From Chakrabartia godavariana (GTDB lineage: Bacteria > Pseudomonadota > Alphaproteobacteria > Sphingomonadales > Sphingomonadaceae): DNA of 64,000 nucleotides. The first letter of the stretch is position 1, and each line of letters opens with the position of its first letter. The stretch is from the NCBI GenBank assembly GCA_005518185.1, contig RKSN01000001.1:1-64000 (forward strand). Direction: 5' to 3'. This document shows positions 15,406 through 25,920 of the stretch, in pieces. The notes beneath the pieces are model-generated. The model was not told the DNA's origin, made no database searches, and saw only the letters and a list, made by a program, of their open reading frames with translations. The translations under genes were made by a program, and so were the position numbers.

Positions 15406-15761
15406 ATCGTGAAACTCTCCCCGCAACCGCAGGTGCCCTTGGCATTGGGATTGTTGAACACAAACCCTGCGGTGAAGTCATCTTCCTGCCAGTCCATCGT
15501 GGAGCCGACAAGGTACAGAACCGACGCACCGTCGATAAACAAGACGCCGCCCGGCGTCTCGATGCGTTCATCAAAGCTGTTGGCTTCGTTCACATAATCG
15601 ACCGAATAGGCGAGGCCCGAGCAGCCTCGGCGCGGGGTGGAAAGCTTCACGCCGATCGCATCGGCCGGGGCCTTGGACATCAGATCTGCAATGCGCGCCT
15701 CGGCCGACGGCGTCAGGATGACGGCGGCCGGGCGGACGCGGGTTTTCGTTTCGGTCGTCAT
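15402..15761 (-). CDS. sufA: Iron-sulfur assembly scaffold/carrier, SufA type
   Basis: A 119-residue HesB/IscA-family protein. It carries the three conserved cysteines, one in STPRRGCSGLAY and two in GTCGCGESF at the C-terminus, and the FNNPNAKGTC segment. A-type carriers receive Fe-S clusters from the SufBCD scaffold and pass them to apoproteins. The N-terminus MTTETKTRVRPAAVILTPSA starts at an ATG overlapping the sufT stop, which decides against the longer frame. It is the last assembly gene of the operon. Confidence 0.93.
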   Translation of the reverse strand: MTTETKTRVRPAAVILTPSAEARIADLMSKAPADAIGVKLSTPRRGCSGLAYSVDYVNEANSFDERIETPGGVLFIDGASVLYLVGSTMDWQEDDFTAGFVFNNPNAKGTCGCGESFTI

Positions 15762-16222
15762 AGCATTCCTAGCTCCAGACGGGCCTCGTCGGTCATGTTG
15801 GCGGGGGACCATGGCGGATCCCAGACGAGGTGCACTTCGCAATCGCCGACGCCCGGCACGGCGCCGACGCGCAGCTCGACTTCGCCCGGCATCGATTCCG
15901 CAACCGGGCAGTGCGGCGTCGTCAGCGTCATCGTCACATGGACATGGCCGCCATTGACCTCGACATTGTAAATGAGGCCAAGGTCGTAAATGTTCACCGG
16001 AATTTCCGGGTCAAAGATTTCCTTCAGGGCCGCGACGACCGCGTCGTGCAGATCGCCACCCGGTTCCCCGGCGGGCACCTCGGCGGGCTTCTGCGACAGG
16101 AAGCCTTCCAGATAGTCCTTCTTGCGCTCCAGCTTGGCGGCGGGCGCTTCGGCATCCTCGACGCGCGCCTTGGGCGGGGCGGGAACGCCATCCACTTCCT
16201 CGATCCGGATCTCTTCGCTCAC
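15758..16222 (-). CDS. sufT: SUF assembly factor with MIP18/DUF59 domain (SufT-like)
   Basis: 154 residues. A charged N-terminal extension (EEIRIEEVDGVPAPPK, then AAKLERKKDYLEGFL) is followed by the DUF59/MIP18 domain: ALKEIFDPEIPVNIYDLGLI, TMTLTTPHCPVAESMPGEVE with the conserved cysteine, and LVWDPPWSPANM. Family members help Fe-S maturation in alphaproteobacterial suf operons (the PaaD/SufT group). The start is a GTG whose overlap with the sufS stop (GTGA) fixes it. Confidence 0.9.
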   Translation of the reverse strand: MSEEIRIEEVDGVPAPPKARVEDAEAPAAKLERKKDYLEGFLSQKPAEVPAGEPGGDLHDAVVAALKEIFDPEIPVNIYDLGLIYNVEVNGGHVHVTMTLTTPHCPVAESMPGEVELRVGAVPGVGDCEVHLVWDPPWSPANMTDEARLELGML

Positions 16223-17493
16223 CCGAATATCCTCTTCACTCTTTCCAGACCGCGCACCAGCGCGGCGACGTCCTGTTCGTCGTTGTAAATGCCAAAGCTG
16301 GCGCGCGCAGTGGCGGCCACACCCAGATGGTCCATCAGCGGCTGGGCGCAATGGTGCCCTGCGCGGATCGCCACATTTTCTTCGTCCAATATGGTGCCCA
16401 CATCATGCGGATGCACCCCCTCTATTTCGAAGGAGACGATGCCCGCCGCGTCGTCCGGCCCGAACAGGCGGACGCTGTTCATCTGCCGCAGGGCATCGCG
16501 CGTCATCTGGACGAGCCGTGTCTCATGCGCGTGGATGACGTCCAGCCCGATGGCATCGACATAATCGATCGCCGCCGCAAGGCCGATGGCTTCAATGATG
16601 GCAGGCGTCCCCGCCTCGAACCGCGTCTGCGCAGGCGCGTAGGTCGTCTTCTCGAAGGTCACCCGGTCGATCATCGATCCGCCGCCCTGCCAGGGGGCCA
16701 TGGTCTCCAATATCTCACCGCGCGCCCACAGTGCGCCGATCCCGGTTGGGCCGTAGAGCTTGTGCGCGGAAAAGACGTAGAAGTCGCACTCGAGCGCCTG
16801 CACATCGACGGCGAGGCGCGGCACGGCCTGACACCCATCGAGCAGCAGCTTTGCGCCCACCTTGTGCGCCAGTGCCGCCGCGCGCTGTGCATCGAGAACC
16901 GAGCCAAGCACGTTCGAGACATGGGCAAAGGCGACAAGACTGTGGGCGGGTGTCAGCATCGCCTCTGCCGCGTCCAGATCGATGCGCCCGTCTGCCGTCA
17001 GCGGGCAGACGTCAATCTCATAGCCCGCCAGCTGCCAGGGCACGATGTTCGAATGATGCTCCAGCTGCGACAGCAGGATGCGGCCCGTCTTCGGCAGGCT
17101 GTTGGCGACAAGGTTGATGCCCTCGGTCGCGCCGCGCACGAAGACGATCTCCTGATCCGACGCCGCGCCGATAAAGGCGGCCACGCGCCGGCGGGCGGCT
17201 TCATAAGCAAGCGTCATGTTCGCCGAGCGCGCATAGACGCCGCGATGGACCGTCGCATAATCGACCCCGCCCGCCCGCATCATGGCGTCGAGCACAACCT
17301 GCGGCTTCTGCGCCGTCGCGCCGGTGTCGAGATAATGCCAGTCGCCGATGCCGGGGAAGTCGGCGCGAAGATCGGGAAACACAGAGGCGTCGCCCCGCAC
17401 TTGATGCGGGGCTTGGCTTCCTTTGGCGCCGGCAGACAAGCCCAACCCCGTGTCAAGCACGGGGTGACGGGTGGAAGAGGTTAGGTCGCTCAC
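16219..17493 (-). CDS. sufS: Cysteine desulfurase SufS
   Basis: A PLP-dependent class V aminotransferase-fold desulfurase, 424 residues as drawn. The PLP lysine lies in FSAHKLYGPTGIG; the histidine region is SQLEHHSNIVPWQ; the persulfide cysteine is in IRAGHHCAQPLM. It removes sulfur from cysteine for the SufBCD scaffold. I see no sufE or sufU in the operon, so its activator must be elsewhere. The GTG at 17493 overlaps the sufD stop (GTGA). The first 38 residues are encoded by a pair of genomic palindromes and are not SufS-like; conserved sequence begins at FPDLRADFPG. A second GTG at 17382 could start a normal-length protein, leaving the repeat untranslated. Confidence 0.95.
   Translation of the reverse strand: MSDLTSSTRHPVLDTGLGLSAGAKGSQAPHQVRGDASVFPDLRADFPGIGDWHYLDTGATAQKPQVVLDAMMRAGGVDYATVHRGVYARSANMTLAYEAARRRVAAFIGAASDQEIVFVRGATEGINLVANSLPKTGRILLSQLEHHSNIVPWQLAGYEIDVCPLTADGRIDLDAAEAMLTPAHSLVAFAHVSNVLGSVLDAQRAAALAHKVGAKLLLDGCQAVPRLAVDVQALECDFYVFSAHKLYGPTGIGALWARGEILETMAPWQGGGSMIDRVTFEKTTYAPAQTRFEAGTPAIIEAIGLAAAIDYVDAIGLDVIHAHETRLVQMTRDALRQMNSVRLFGPDDAAGIVSFEIEGVHPHDVGTILDEENVAIRAGHHCAQPLMDHLGVAATARASFGIYNDEQDVAALVRGLERVKRIFG
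17393..17464. repeat. Palindromic repeat pair at the 5' end of sufS
   Basis: Two palindromes, CCCCGCA/TGCGGGG around CTTGA (17393-17411) and CCCCGTG/CACGGGG around TCAAG (17446-17464), are arranged head to head 34 bp apart. They lie in frame inside the annotated start of sufS and encode its 38-residue non-conserved leader. This CCCCG...CTTGA...CGGGG form is a dispersed alphaproteobacterial repeat type. Confidence 0.8.
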
Positions 17494-18214
17494 GCCAATT
17501 CCCCCAGCTTTGCGAGAGCCAGCGCCTGCAGCGCGTCGGCATCCGCCGCGCCTTCAAACACACCGGCGACAAAGGCCTGCAGCAGCAATGTCCGCGCTTC
17601 GGCGGGCGGAAGGCCGCGCGATTCCAGGTAGAAGAGCGCAGTCGGGTCCAGCTCGCCAATGGCGCAGCCATGTGCGCACTTCACATCGTCGGCGAAGATT
17701 TCAAGCTCGGGCTTGGCATTGGCGGTTGCCGTCCGGTCGAGCAGCATTGCCTTCACCGATTGCTCGCTGTCGGTGTGCTGCGCGCCACGCGCGACCGCGA
17801 CCTTGCCCAGATAGGTGCCCGTCGCATGCCCGCCGAGCACCGAGCGCACCGTCTGGCGGCTCGTCGCGTCGGGTTCGGCATGGGTGACAGTGGTCACAAT
17901 CTCCAGCGTCTGTGCGCCGCCACCAATCTGTGCCGCGCCCAGCGTGAAGTCCGCACCTTCATGCAGCGTCACGTCGAGTTCGATCCGGCCATAATCGCCG
18001 CCGATGTTGAGCACATGGAGGGATGCCACGGCACCCTTGCCAAGGCTCATCTGGATCTGCTGCACGCCACTTGCGTCCTGCACGATGGAGCGCGTCCATT
18101 GGCCGCCCGCAGGCACGACAATATGCTCCGCCTCCGGCAGCGGCCACAGTTTTGCGACCGCGTCCAGATCGGAATAGCGCCAGGCCTCATCACGGCGTGT
18201 GGGGAGGGGCTGGC

Positions 18215-18218
<4 letters not shown>
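17490..18218 (-). CDS. sufD: Fe-S cluster assembly protein SufD
   Basis: A 242-residue SufB/SufD-family beta-helix protein. It starts TRRDEAWRYSDLDAVAKLWP (the conserved R-x-E-x-W-R/K-Y/F-T/S) and ends with FADDVKCAHGCAIGELDP and YLESRGLPPAEARTLLLQAF, the C-terminal signature with the conserved Cys and His. At 242 residues it is at the short end for SufD. The start codon is TTG, overlapping the sufC stop (TTGA), so translation is coupled. SufD pairs with SufB and SufC in the SufBC2D scaffold and is needed for iron entry. Confidence 0.92.
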
Positions 18219-18958
<740 letters not shown>

Positions 18959-18967
18959 CTGGTTACT

Positions 18968-19152
18968 TCACTTTTGATTGAGCAGTTTGCGGGCAACTAG
19001 AACTGCGAATATTAGCCAGGGCGCATAGATGCCAATGACGGTGCCGAAATTTATGGGAGGAACCCAATCACCCGAAAAGCCCAAGCCTAAGAGCCACAGG
19101 CCGAAGGACGCGACCAACCAAAGGGCCAAAAGGCTTGAAAGAATAGCGTTCT

Positions 19153-19156
<4 letters not shown>
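18968..19156 (-). CDS. Two-helix small membrane protein inside the suf operon
   Basis: A 62-residue protein with two hydrophobic helices (about residues 4-27 and 39-56) separated by the short loop [12 protein letters not shown] and ending in a basic tail (RKLLNQK). It starts at a GTG overlapping the sufB stop (GTGA) and ends 9 bp before sufC, so it is translated as part of the suf message. I do not recognise the family. It could anchor assembly components to the membrane or be a neutral passenger. The regular overlap with sufB supports a real gene. Confidence 0.7.
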
Positions 19157-20627
<1,471 letters not shown>

Positions 20628-20631
<4 letters not shown>

Positions 20632-21038
20632 GCGCGCGTCTCCACCAGCCGGGTGAGGGGAACGCCTGCGAGCGCATCACGCACCGTATTGTTGATCACC
20701 TGCCAGTGCGGGCGCACCGAACAGCCCTTTTCCAGCGCGCAGTCCTGCCGGTCATGATCGACACAGGCGGTCATCGCGATCGGGCCTTCGATGGCCTCCA
20801 CGATTTCGGCAATGCTGATCGCCGCCGCCGGGCGCGCCAGCTTGAACCCGCCGCCCGCGCCACGCACCGAACGCAGCAGCCCGGCCGAAGACAGGCGGCT
20901 GACCAGCTTCTGCACGGTCGGCAGCGGAATCCCTGTTTCTTCAGCCAGTTGCCCGGCATTGATCCGCGTCCCGCCGCAATGGCGGGCACAGGCGGACATC
21001 ATGACGACCGCATAATCGGCGAGACTCGAAAGGCGCAT
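20628..21038 (-). CDS. Rrf2 family regulator of the suf operon (IscR/SufR-like)
   Basis: A 136-residue winged-helix regulator: [20 protein letters not shown], the recognition-helix region [20 protein letters not shown], and [20 protein letters not shown]. The three conserved cysteines that ligate an Fe-S cluster in IscR-type proteins are present (residues about 92, 100, 106, spaced C-x7-C-x5-C). As first gene of the operon it most likely senses cluster status and represses sufB-onward. A promoter with an imperfect palindrome lies directly upstream. Confidence 0.93.
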
Positions 21039-21045
21039 GCGGGGC

Positions 21046-21074
21046 TAATTGGACCGCGTTAGTCCGAATTTCAA
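21046..21074 (-). promoter_or_regulatory. Candidate suf operon promoter and overlapping palindrome
   Basis: TTGAAA (21069-21074) and CAATTA (21046-21051) are separated by 17 bp, a reasonable sigma-70 pair reading into the Rrf2 gene with a very short leader. Between them is an imperfect inverted repeat AATT-c-GGAC ... GTCC-AATT, which is a plausible binding site for the Rrf2 protein itself. The -35 overlaps the stop of the AraC gene. Confidence 0.5.
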
Positions 21075-21895
21075 CCCCGGTCCTGCAATTCCCAGAAATT
21101 CGCCGGATTGAGCGCCACGCGCATCAACGGGCTGGCCTGTGTGCGCAGCTGACGCGGCGTCTGCCCGGTCACGCGCTTGACCTCACGGATGAGGTGGGAC
21201 GGGTCTGCGAAATGGGCAAGCGCTTCGGCCGGCGGCGTGCCGTCATGCGCGAGGATGTGGGCCGCCGTCTTGAGCGCGGCATATTTGCGGGCGAGGGTCT
21301 TGGGCGGCGCGCCCCAATAGCGGTTGGAGATGCGGGCGATCTGGCGGTCGGAGAGGTCGAAGCCGGCATGGAGCGCCTCCAGCGTCGGCGCGGTGGACCC
21401 GGCCAGCCAGTCGCGGATGCTGTCCACGATGCGGGCATGACCGGCGGGCAGGGGGCGCCTGCGGGCGAGAAAGAACTGCTCGGCAGTGCGCGCCATCGCC
21501 TCGAGCGTGTCGCAGGCCCGCAACGCGTCGTGCAAATCGAGGATGGCCGGGCCGAAGAGCTCGACCGCATTCCGTCCGGTATCTGAGACCGCATCGGCGG
21601 AACAGGGGATCATCCCGTCCCAGCAGCGGGGGAGGAGGCTCATGCCAAAGAGCCGCGCGGGGCCGTTCAGTGCGAAATTCTGGCAGACGAAAGACGGGCC
21701 GCTCAGGCTGACGAGGTTCGCCTGTCGGCGGCTCCCCGGAAAATCCTTATAGCCCGATCCTTCCAGAAAGAAGTGGAGCTGGCCGGTCCCGGCGCGCTGC
21801 GTGTCGTCAATCGTCAGATGCGTCGTCGTCGCCAGATAATAGGCCCCGAAATAGGGGGCAGCGGCGGGCGAGGGCGCGGCAAACTGCCAGTCCAT
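21071..21895 (-). CDS. AraC family transcriptional regulator (copy 1)
   Basis: A 274-residue protein. The C-terminal AraC/XylS DNA-binding domain runs from about residue 165 (APTLEALHAGFDLSDRQIAR) through EALAHFADPSHLIREVKRVT to GQTPRQLR. The N-terminal part is a DUF6597-like sensor (FGAYYLATTTHLTIDD, LHFFLEGSGYKDFPGS). It is a neighbour and evident paralogue of the next gene; stop and start share one base (TGATG). The target is unknown; it lies 32 bp before the suf regulator on the same strand. Confidence 0.88.
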   Translation of the reverse strand: MDWQFAAPSPAAAPYFGAYYLATTTHLTIDDTQRAGTGQLHFFLEGSGYKDFPGSRRQANLVSLSGPSFVCQNFALNGPARLFGMSLLPRCWDGMIPCSADAVSDTGRNAVELFGPAILDLHDALRACDTLEAMARTAEQFFLARRRPLPAGHARIVDSIRDWLAGSTAPTLEALHAGFDLSDRQIARISNRYWGAPPKTLARKYAALKTAAHILAHDGTPPAEALAHFADPSHLIREVKRVTGQTPRQLRTQASPLMRVALNPANFWELQDRG

Positions 21896-22734
21896 CAGAT
21901 TTCAGTGGCCAGCTTGGCGATCTGTCCCTTGAGCTTGCGCCGTTCAAATGTCGCCTTGGTCAGGCGCGGCGTCTTGCGGATCGCCTCGGGCGTGACGCCG
22001 GTAAAGGCCTTGATCTCGCGGATGCAGTGCGACTGGTCATAATAAGCCTCGCCGACATAGTCCTGCCAGCTGCCCTCCCCATTGGCGATGCGCACCGCCG
22101 TCTTCAGCGCCCGATATTTGCGCGCGATGAGCTTGGGGCTGCCGCCATAGACTGCCTTCAGCTGCCGCTGGAGCTGCGTGGCGGACATGCCGGTATTGGC
22201 CGACAGCGAGCCGACGTCCGGGTCCATGCTGGAGTCCAGCCATTCATCAACGGCGCGGATCAGTCGGAAGGGCGGCGTATCCGCATCGCGCACGATGGCC
22301 GCGACAAAGGCCTCGCTGGCGGCGACCATCCCTTCAAACGTGTCGGCATCCTGGATGGCGGCGTAGAGGCTGGCGACGTCCCCACGAACGACGTCGGGCG
22401 CCTGGACGATGCGGTTGGCATGGTCGGCGGCAGACAGGCCGGTCAGCGCGCACCACCCGGCCGGGAGCAGGCCCATGCCAAAGCAGGCGGCGGGCCCGTC
22501 AATCCGGAGGCGCGACGCCTTCATGCGTGGCCCGAACAGCGCAGCAGACGGAATGGCGACGGGGGCGTCCGGCGGAAAGCTCAGCTCGCCGGACCCGCGC
22601 AGGACAAAACGCAGCTGGGCTATGTCGGCCCGCTCGATCTCGGTCAGGGCCGCTTCATCGGTGTGAAAGAGGTAAAAGGCGGACACATAGTCCGCCAGAT
22701 GTGGCGCGGGCGCGGCGTAAACCAGATTCAGCAA
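21895..22734 (-). CDS. AraC family transcriptional regulator (copy 2)
   Basis: A 279-residue protein with the same architecture as its downstream neighbour: an N-terminal sensor (LADYVSAFYLFHTDEAALTE, LRFVLRGSGELSFPPD) and a C-terminal AraC DNA-binding domain (DVGSLSANTGMSATQLQRQL, YYDQSHCIREIKAFTGVTPE). No ATG is available; a TTG at 22734 is the likely start, and it has no strong ribosome-binding site, so the true N-terminus is uncertain. The pair looks like a tandem duplication that has diverged considerably. Confidence 0.85.
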   Translation of the reverse strand: MLNLVYAAPAPHLADYVSAFYLFHTDEAALTEIERADIAQLRFVLRGSGELSFPPDAPVAIPSAALFGPRMKASRLRIDGPAACFGMGLLPAGWCALTGLSAADHANRIVQAPDVVRGDVASLYAAIQDADTFEGMVAASEAFVAAIVRDADTPPFRLIRAVDEWLDSSMDPDVGSLSANTGMSATQLQRQLKAVYGGSPKLIARKYRALKTAVRIANGEGSWQDYVGEAYYDQSHCIREIKAFTGVTPEAIRKTPRLTKATFERRKLKGQIAKLATEI

Positions 22735-22825
22735 ACGGGGTCACCCTGTTGGTTGCAGCTTGTGCTAACGCAACTCCACCGGGCCGGAAACGCGACCGAG
22801 CCTCGTGCATAGCCAAATCGGAATT

Positions 22826-22857
22826 AAAAAAAAGGCCGACATCCGAAGATGCCGGCC
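22826..22857 (-). terminator. Strong rho-independent terminator with UUCG tetraloop
   Basis: On the minus strand a 10-bp stem, GGCCGGCATC against GATGTCGGCC (one G-U pair), is closed by a UUCG tetraloop and followed by eight uridines. No recognisable protein gene ends here; the only sequence it can terminate is the candidate small RNA directly upstream. Confidence 0.88.
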
Positions 22858-22916
22858 GATGAAGTTGAATAAAGGATCCTACGGAAGGAGTCCTTCGGGT
22901 CGCAAGGCCGTGATAG
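22826..22916 (-). ncRNA. Candidate small RNA of about 90 nt
   Basis: The 383-bp gap between the AraC gene and pyrD ends, on the minus strand, in a textbook terminator with no convincing ORF before it. Upstream of the terminator lies a 9-bp hairpin with one bulged C (AAGGA-C-TCCT ... AGGATCCTT, 22872-22895). Upstream again, TTGTCG (22948-22953) and TAATAT (22923-22928) form a promoter-like pair with a 19-bp spacer, giving a start near 22916. Promoter, structured body and terminator with no reading frame is the layout of a trans-acting small RNA. The short frame MAAYHGLATRRTPSV that crosses it reads through the terminator, so it is probably fortuitous. I recognise no known RNA family. Confidence 0.6.
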
Positions 22917-23117
22917 GCGGCCATATTACTGCCGAATTGGAGGAAATCGACAAAATGGAAAAAAATCGACATTGGTAACCCTGATTCTACCGATTGTTGC
23001 CACTAACCTGCATTGCCTGCTGGCATTTAAATCGTTTGCAGCACCATAGGCCGCGCCAGAATGGCGATGAAGGAGCCGAGGTTCCCCATCTGAGTCGAAC
23101 GCGCTAGGGCGAGTCGC

Positions 23118-24152
23118 ATGTCCTTCTACGCCTTCGTCCGCCCCTTTGTGTTCACGCTTGATGCCGAACGCGCGCACCGCCTCAGCCTGATGGCGTTGCG
23201 GCTGTTCGGTGCGCATCGCCCGTCCTTCAGCGATCCGCGCCTGTCGCTCCGCGTCGCGGGCCTCGACTTTCCGAACCCGGTCGGTCTTGCGGCTGGCTAT
23301 GACAAGGATGCCGAAGTGCCCGTCGAAATGCTCGGCACAGGTTTCGGCTTTGTGGAGGTCGGCACGCTGACGCCGCTGCCGCAGGCGGGCAACCCGACCC
23401 CGCGGCTGTTCCGCCTTGTCGAGGACGCGGCGGTCATCAACCGCATGGGGTTCAACAATGGTGGTCAGGCGGATGCCCTGCCGCGCCTGCGCAGCGTCCA
23501 TGGCCGGGGCCTCATCGGCGTCAACATCGGCGCGAACAAGGATGCGATGGACCGCATCGCCGATTATGCAACGGGCGTGCGGCAGATGGCGCCGGTCGCG
23601 TCCTATCTGACGGTCAACATCAGTTCCCCGAACACGCCCGGCCTGCGCGCGCTGCAGGATGAAGGCGCGCTCACCGCGCTTCTGTCGGCGGTCAAGGACG
23701 CGCGCCCGGCCGATGGTCCGCCCGTCTTCCTCAAGGTCGCGCCCGACCTGGAGCCCGCCGACATCGATGCCATTGCGCGGCTGTCGCACGGGATGGTCGA
23801 TGCGCTCATCGTTTCGAACACGACGATATCGCGCCCCGCGCTCGCCTCGAAGCTGGCAGTGGAGACCGGCGGCCTTTCGGGTGCGCCGTTGCGTGATCTG
23901 GCGCAGCAGCGGATGATCGACTTTGCAAAGGCAACCGGCGGCACGATGCCGCTGATCGGCGCGGGCGGCATTGCCAGCGCACAAGACGCCTATGCCCGCA
24001 TCCGCGCGGGGGCCTCGCTGATCCAGCTCTATTCGGCTTTGGTCTATCAAGGGCCTGGCCTTGCCCGCCGGATCAATCAGGGTCTGGTCAGCCTGCTGGA
24101 ACGCGACGGTTTTGAAAACGTCGCACAGGCAATTGGCGTCGACGTCCGATAG
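23118..24152 (+). CDS. pyrD: Dihydroorotate dehydrogenase, quinone-dependent (class 2)
   Basis: A 344-residue enzyme. Its N-terminal membrane-associating helices (YAFVRPFVFTLDAERAHRLS) mark class 2. The FMN barrel contains PNPVGLAAGYDKDAE, INRMGFNNGG, YLTVNISSPNTPGLR with the catalytic serine, VSNTTISRP, and GAGGIASAQDAYARIRAGAS. It oxidises dihydroorotate to orotate in pyrimidine synthesis and passes electrons to quinone at the inner membrane. The ggt gene follows 37 bp downstream. Confidence 0.97.
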   Translation: MSFYAFVRPFVFTLDAERAHRLSLMALRLFGAHRPSFSDPRLSLRVAGLDFPNPVGLAAGYDKDAEVPVEMLGTGFGFVEVGTLTPLPQAGNPTPRLFRLVEDAAVINRMGFNNGGQADALPRLRSVHGRGLIGVNIGANKDAMDRIADYATGVRQMAPVASYLTVNISSPNTPGLRALQDEGALTALLSAVKDARPADGPPVFLKVAPDLEPADIDAIARLSHGMVDALIVSNTTISRPALASKLAVETGGLSGAPLRDLAQQRMIDFAKATGGTMPLIGAGGIASAQDAYARIRAGASLIQLYSALVYQGPGLARRINQGLVSLLERDGFENVAQAIGVDVR

Positions 24153-24189
24153 GGGTTGCCCGGTGGACGCAGGTGGCTAGTTTGGCCCG

Positions 24190-25863
24190 ATGAAGAAACT
24201 CCTCCTTTCGGCCCTGCTCGTCTTTCTCAGCCCAACGCTCGCCTTTGCGCAGAAGGGCGCCGTCACTGCGGCGGACCCGCGCGCGGCAGACGCCGGGGTC
24301 CAGATGCTGCGTCAGGGCGGGAGCGCGGCAGACGCGGCGATCGCCATGATGCTCGCGCTCTCGGTTGTGGAGCCGCAGTCCTCGGGCATCGGCGGCGGCG
24401 GCTTTTTCGTCTACAATGATCCGAAGACCGGCCTTCCCGCAACGATCGACGGGCGCGAAACCGCGCCGTCCGCGACGCAGGAAGACCGCTTCATGGGGCC
24501 GGACGGAAAGCCGCTGCCCTTCCGCGATGCGTTTCTGGGAGGCCATTCGGTGGGCGTCCCCGGCAACATCGCGCTTGCCGCCAAGGCCCACAAGACATGG
24601 GGCAAGCTCAAATGGTCGGCCCTGTTCCAGCCTGCGATCAGGCTTGCCGAAGACGGCTATGTCGTGACGCCGCGCCTTGCCGGGGTGATCAAGCAGGTTT
24701 CGCCTCTGTGGGATGGCTTTGACGCAATCAAGGCGATCTACTTTCAGGATGGCCGGCCCAAGCAGGCGGGTGAGACCATCCGCAATCCCGCGCTGGCCAA
24801 GCTGTTGCGCAGCGTTGCGAGGAAGGGGCCGTCGGCCTTCTACAAGGGCCAGAACGCCCGCGCGATCGTCGCGGCCGTCAGCAAGGCGCCCAAGAACGCC
24901 GCGCCGATGACGCTGAAGGACATTGCGTCGTACGAGGCCAAGGACCGCCCGGCGGTCTGCGCGACCTATCGCGTCTACAGGCTGTGCGGCATGGGCCCGC
25001 CATCTTCGGGCGCGACGACCGTGTTCCAGATCCTCGGGATGCTCGAACGCTTTGACCTGAAGGCGCTTGGCCCGGACAATCCCAAGAGCTGGCACCTGAT
25101 CGCCGAGGCGATGATGCTCGGCTATGCCGACCGCGAGAAATATCTGGGCGACCCCGGCTTCGTCTCGGTGCCGGTGCAGGGGCTGCTCGACAAATCGTAT
25201 ATCGCCAGCCGCTCGGCACTGATTTCCGAAACGACGTCGCTGCCGACCTATGCGGCGGGAACACCGCCGGGGGCGGAACCGCGCACCGCCGCGATTTCGA
25301 GCGAAGTGGCCGGCACCACCCATTTCGTCGCCGTCGACAAGGCGGGCGGCATCGCCAGCATGACCTCCACGGTCGAAGGCCCGTTCGGCAGCCAGCTCAT
25401 TGCCAACGGTTATGTCCTCAACAACGAACTGACCGACTTCACCTTTTCGCCGGTGAAGGACGGCGCGCCGGTCGCCAATCGGCCGCAGGCGGGCAAGCGG
25501 CCCTTGTCCTCCATGTCGCCGACGATCGTCTATGATCAGGCCGGCCAGCCGATCTTCGCGGTTGGCGCGGCCGGCGGCAAGACGATCATCATGCAGGTCG
25601 CAAAGACGCTGATCGCCCATCTCGACTGGGGCATGGGCGTGCAGGCCGCGATTGCCGCGCCCAATATCTATTTCGGCGGCGATGCCATCATCGTCGAGGC
25701 GAACACGCCGCTTGCGGCCAAGGCCAACGAGCTTGCCGCCTTCGGACGGATGGTCGTGACCAATGGCCGTATGTCCTCCAAGGCCAATGCTGCAGAAAAA
25801 ACGGCCGACGGATGGGTTGCCGCAGGCGACCCGAGAAGCGAAGGTGTGGGGATCAGCGAGTAA
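24190..25863 (+). CDS. ggt: Gamma-glutamyltransferase
   Basis: A 557-residue N-terminal nucleophile hydrolase with a signal peptide cleaved after AFA (residue 20), so periplasmic. The first 375 residues form the large subunit. Autoprocessing should occur before Thr376 in VAGTTHFVAVD, which becomes the nucleophile of the small subunit. Substrate motifs SSGIGGGGFFVYN, RPLSSMSPTIV and GAAGGKTIIMQV are present. It cleaves the gamma-glutamyl bond of glutathione or transfers it to amino acids. It lies between pyrD and an acyl-CoA ligase on the same strand, with no obvious functional link. Confidence 0.95.
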   Translation: MKKLLLSALLVFLSPTLAFAQKGAVTAADPRAADAGVQMLRQGGSAADAAIAMMLALSVVEPQSSGIGGGGFFVYNDPKTGLPATIDGRETAPSATQEDRFMGPDGKPLPFRDAFLGGHSVGVPGNIALAAKAHKTWGKLKWSALFQPAIRLAEDGYVVTPRLAGVIKQVSPLWDGFDAIKAIYFQDGRPKQAGETIRNPALAKLLRSVARKGPSAFYKGQNARAIVAAVSKAPKNAAPMTLKDIASYEAKDRPAVCATYRVYRLCGMGPPSSGATTVFQILGMLERFDLKALGPDNPKSWHLIAEAMMLGYADREKYLGDPGFVSVPVQGLLDKSYIASRSALISETTSLPTYAAGTPPGAEPRTAAISSEVAGTTHFVAVDKAGGIASMTSTVEGPFGSQLIANGYVLNNELTDFTFSPVKDGAPVANRPQAGKRPLSSMSPTIVYDQAGQPIFAVGAAGGKTIIMQVAKTLIAHLDWGMGVQAAIAAPNIYFGGDAIIVEANTPLAAKANELAAFGRMVVTNGRMSSKANAAEKTADGWVAAGDPRSEGVGISE

Positions 25864-25920
25864 CCGCGAATTGGGGGCGACAGACCCCTTATCGCATTTG
25901 GGATGCAGGAGACGGGGCGC

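Noticed and set aside
22655-22972. Minus-strand short protein MSIFFHFVDFLQFG...
   Set aside because: The frame reads through a strong terminator and into the AraC leader, has no ribosome-binding site and no coding character; a small RNA explains the region better.
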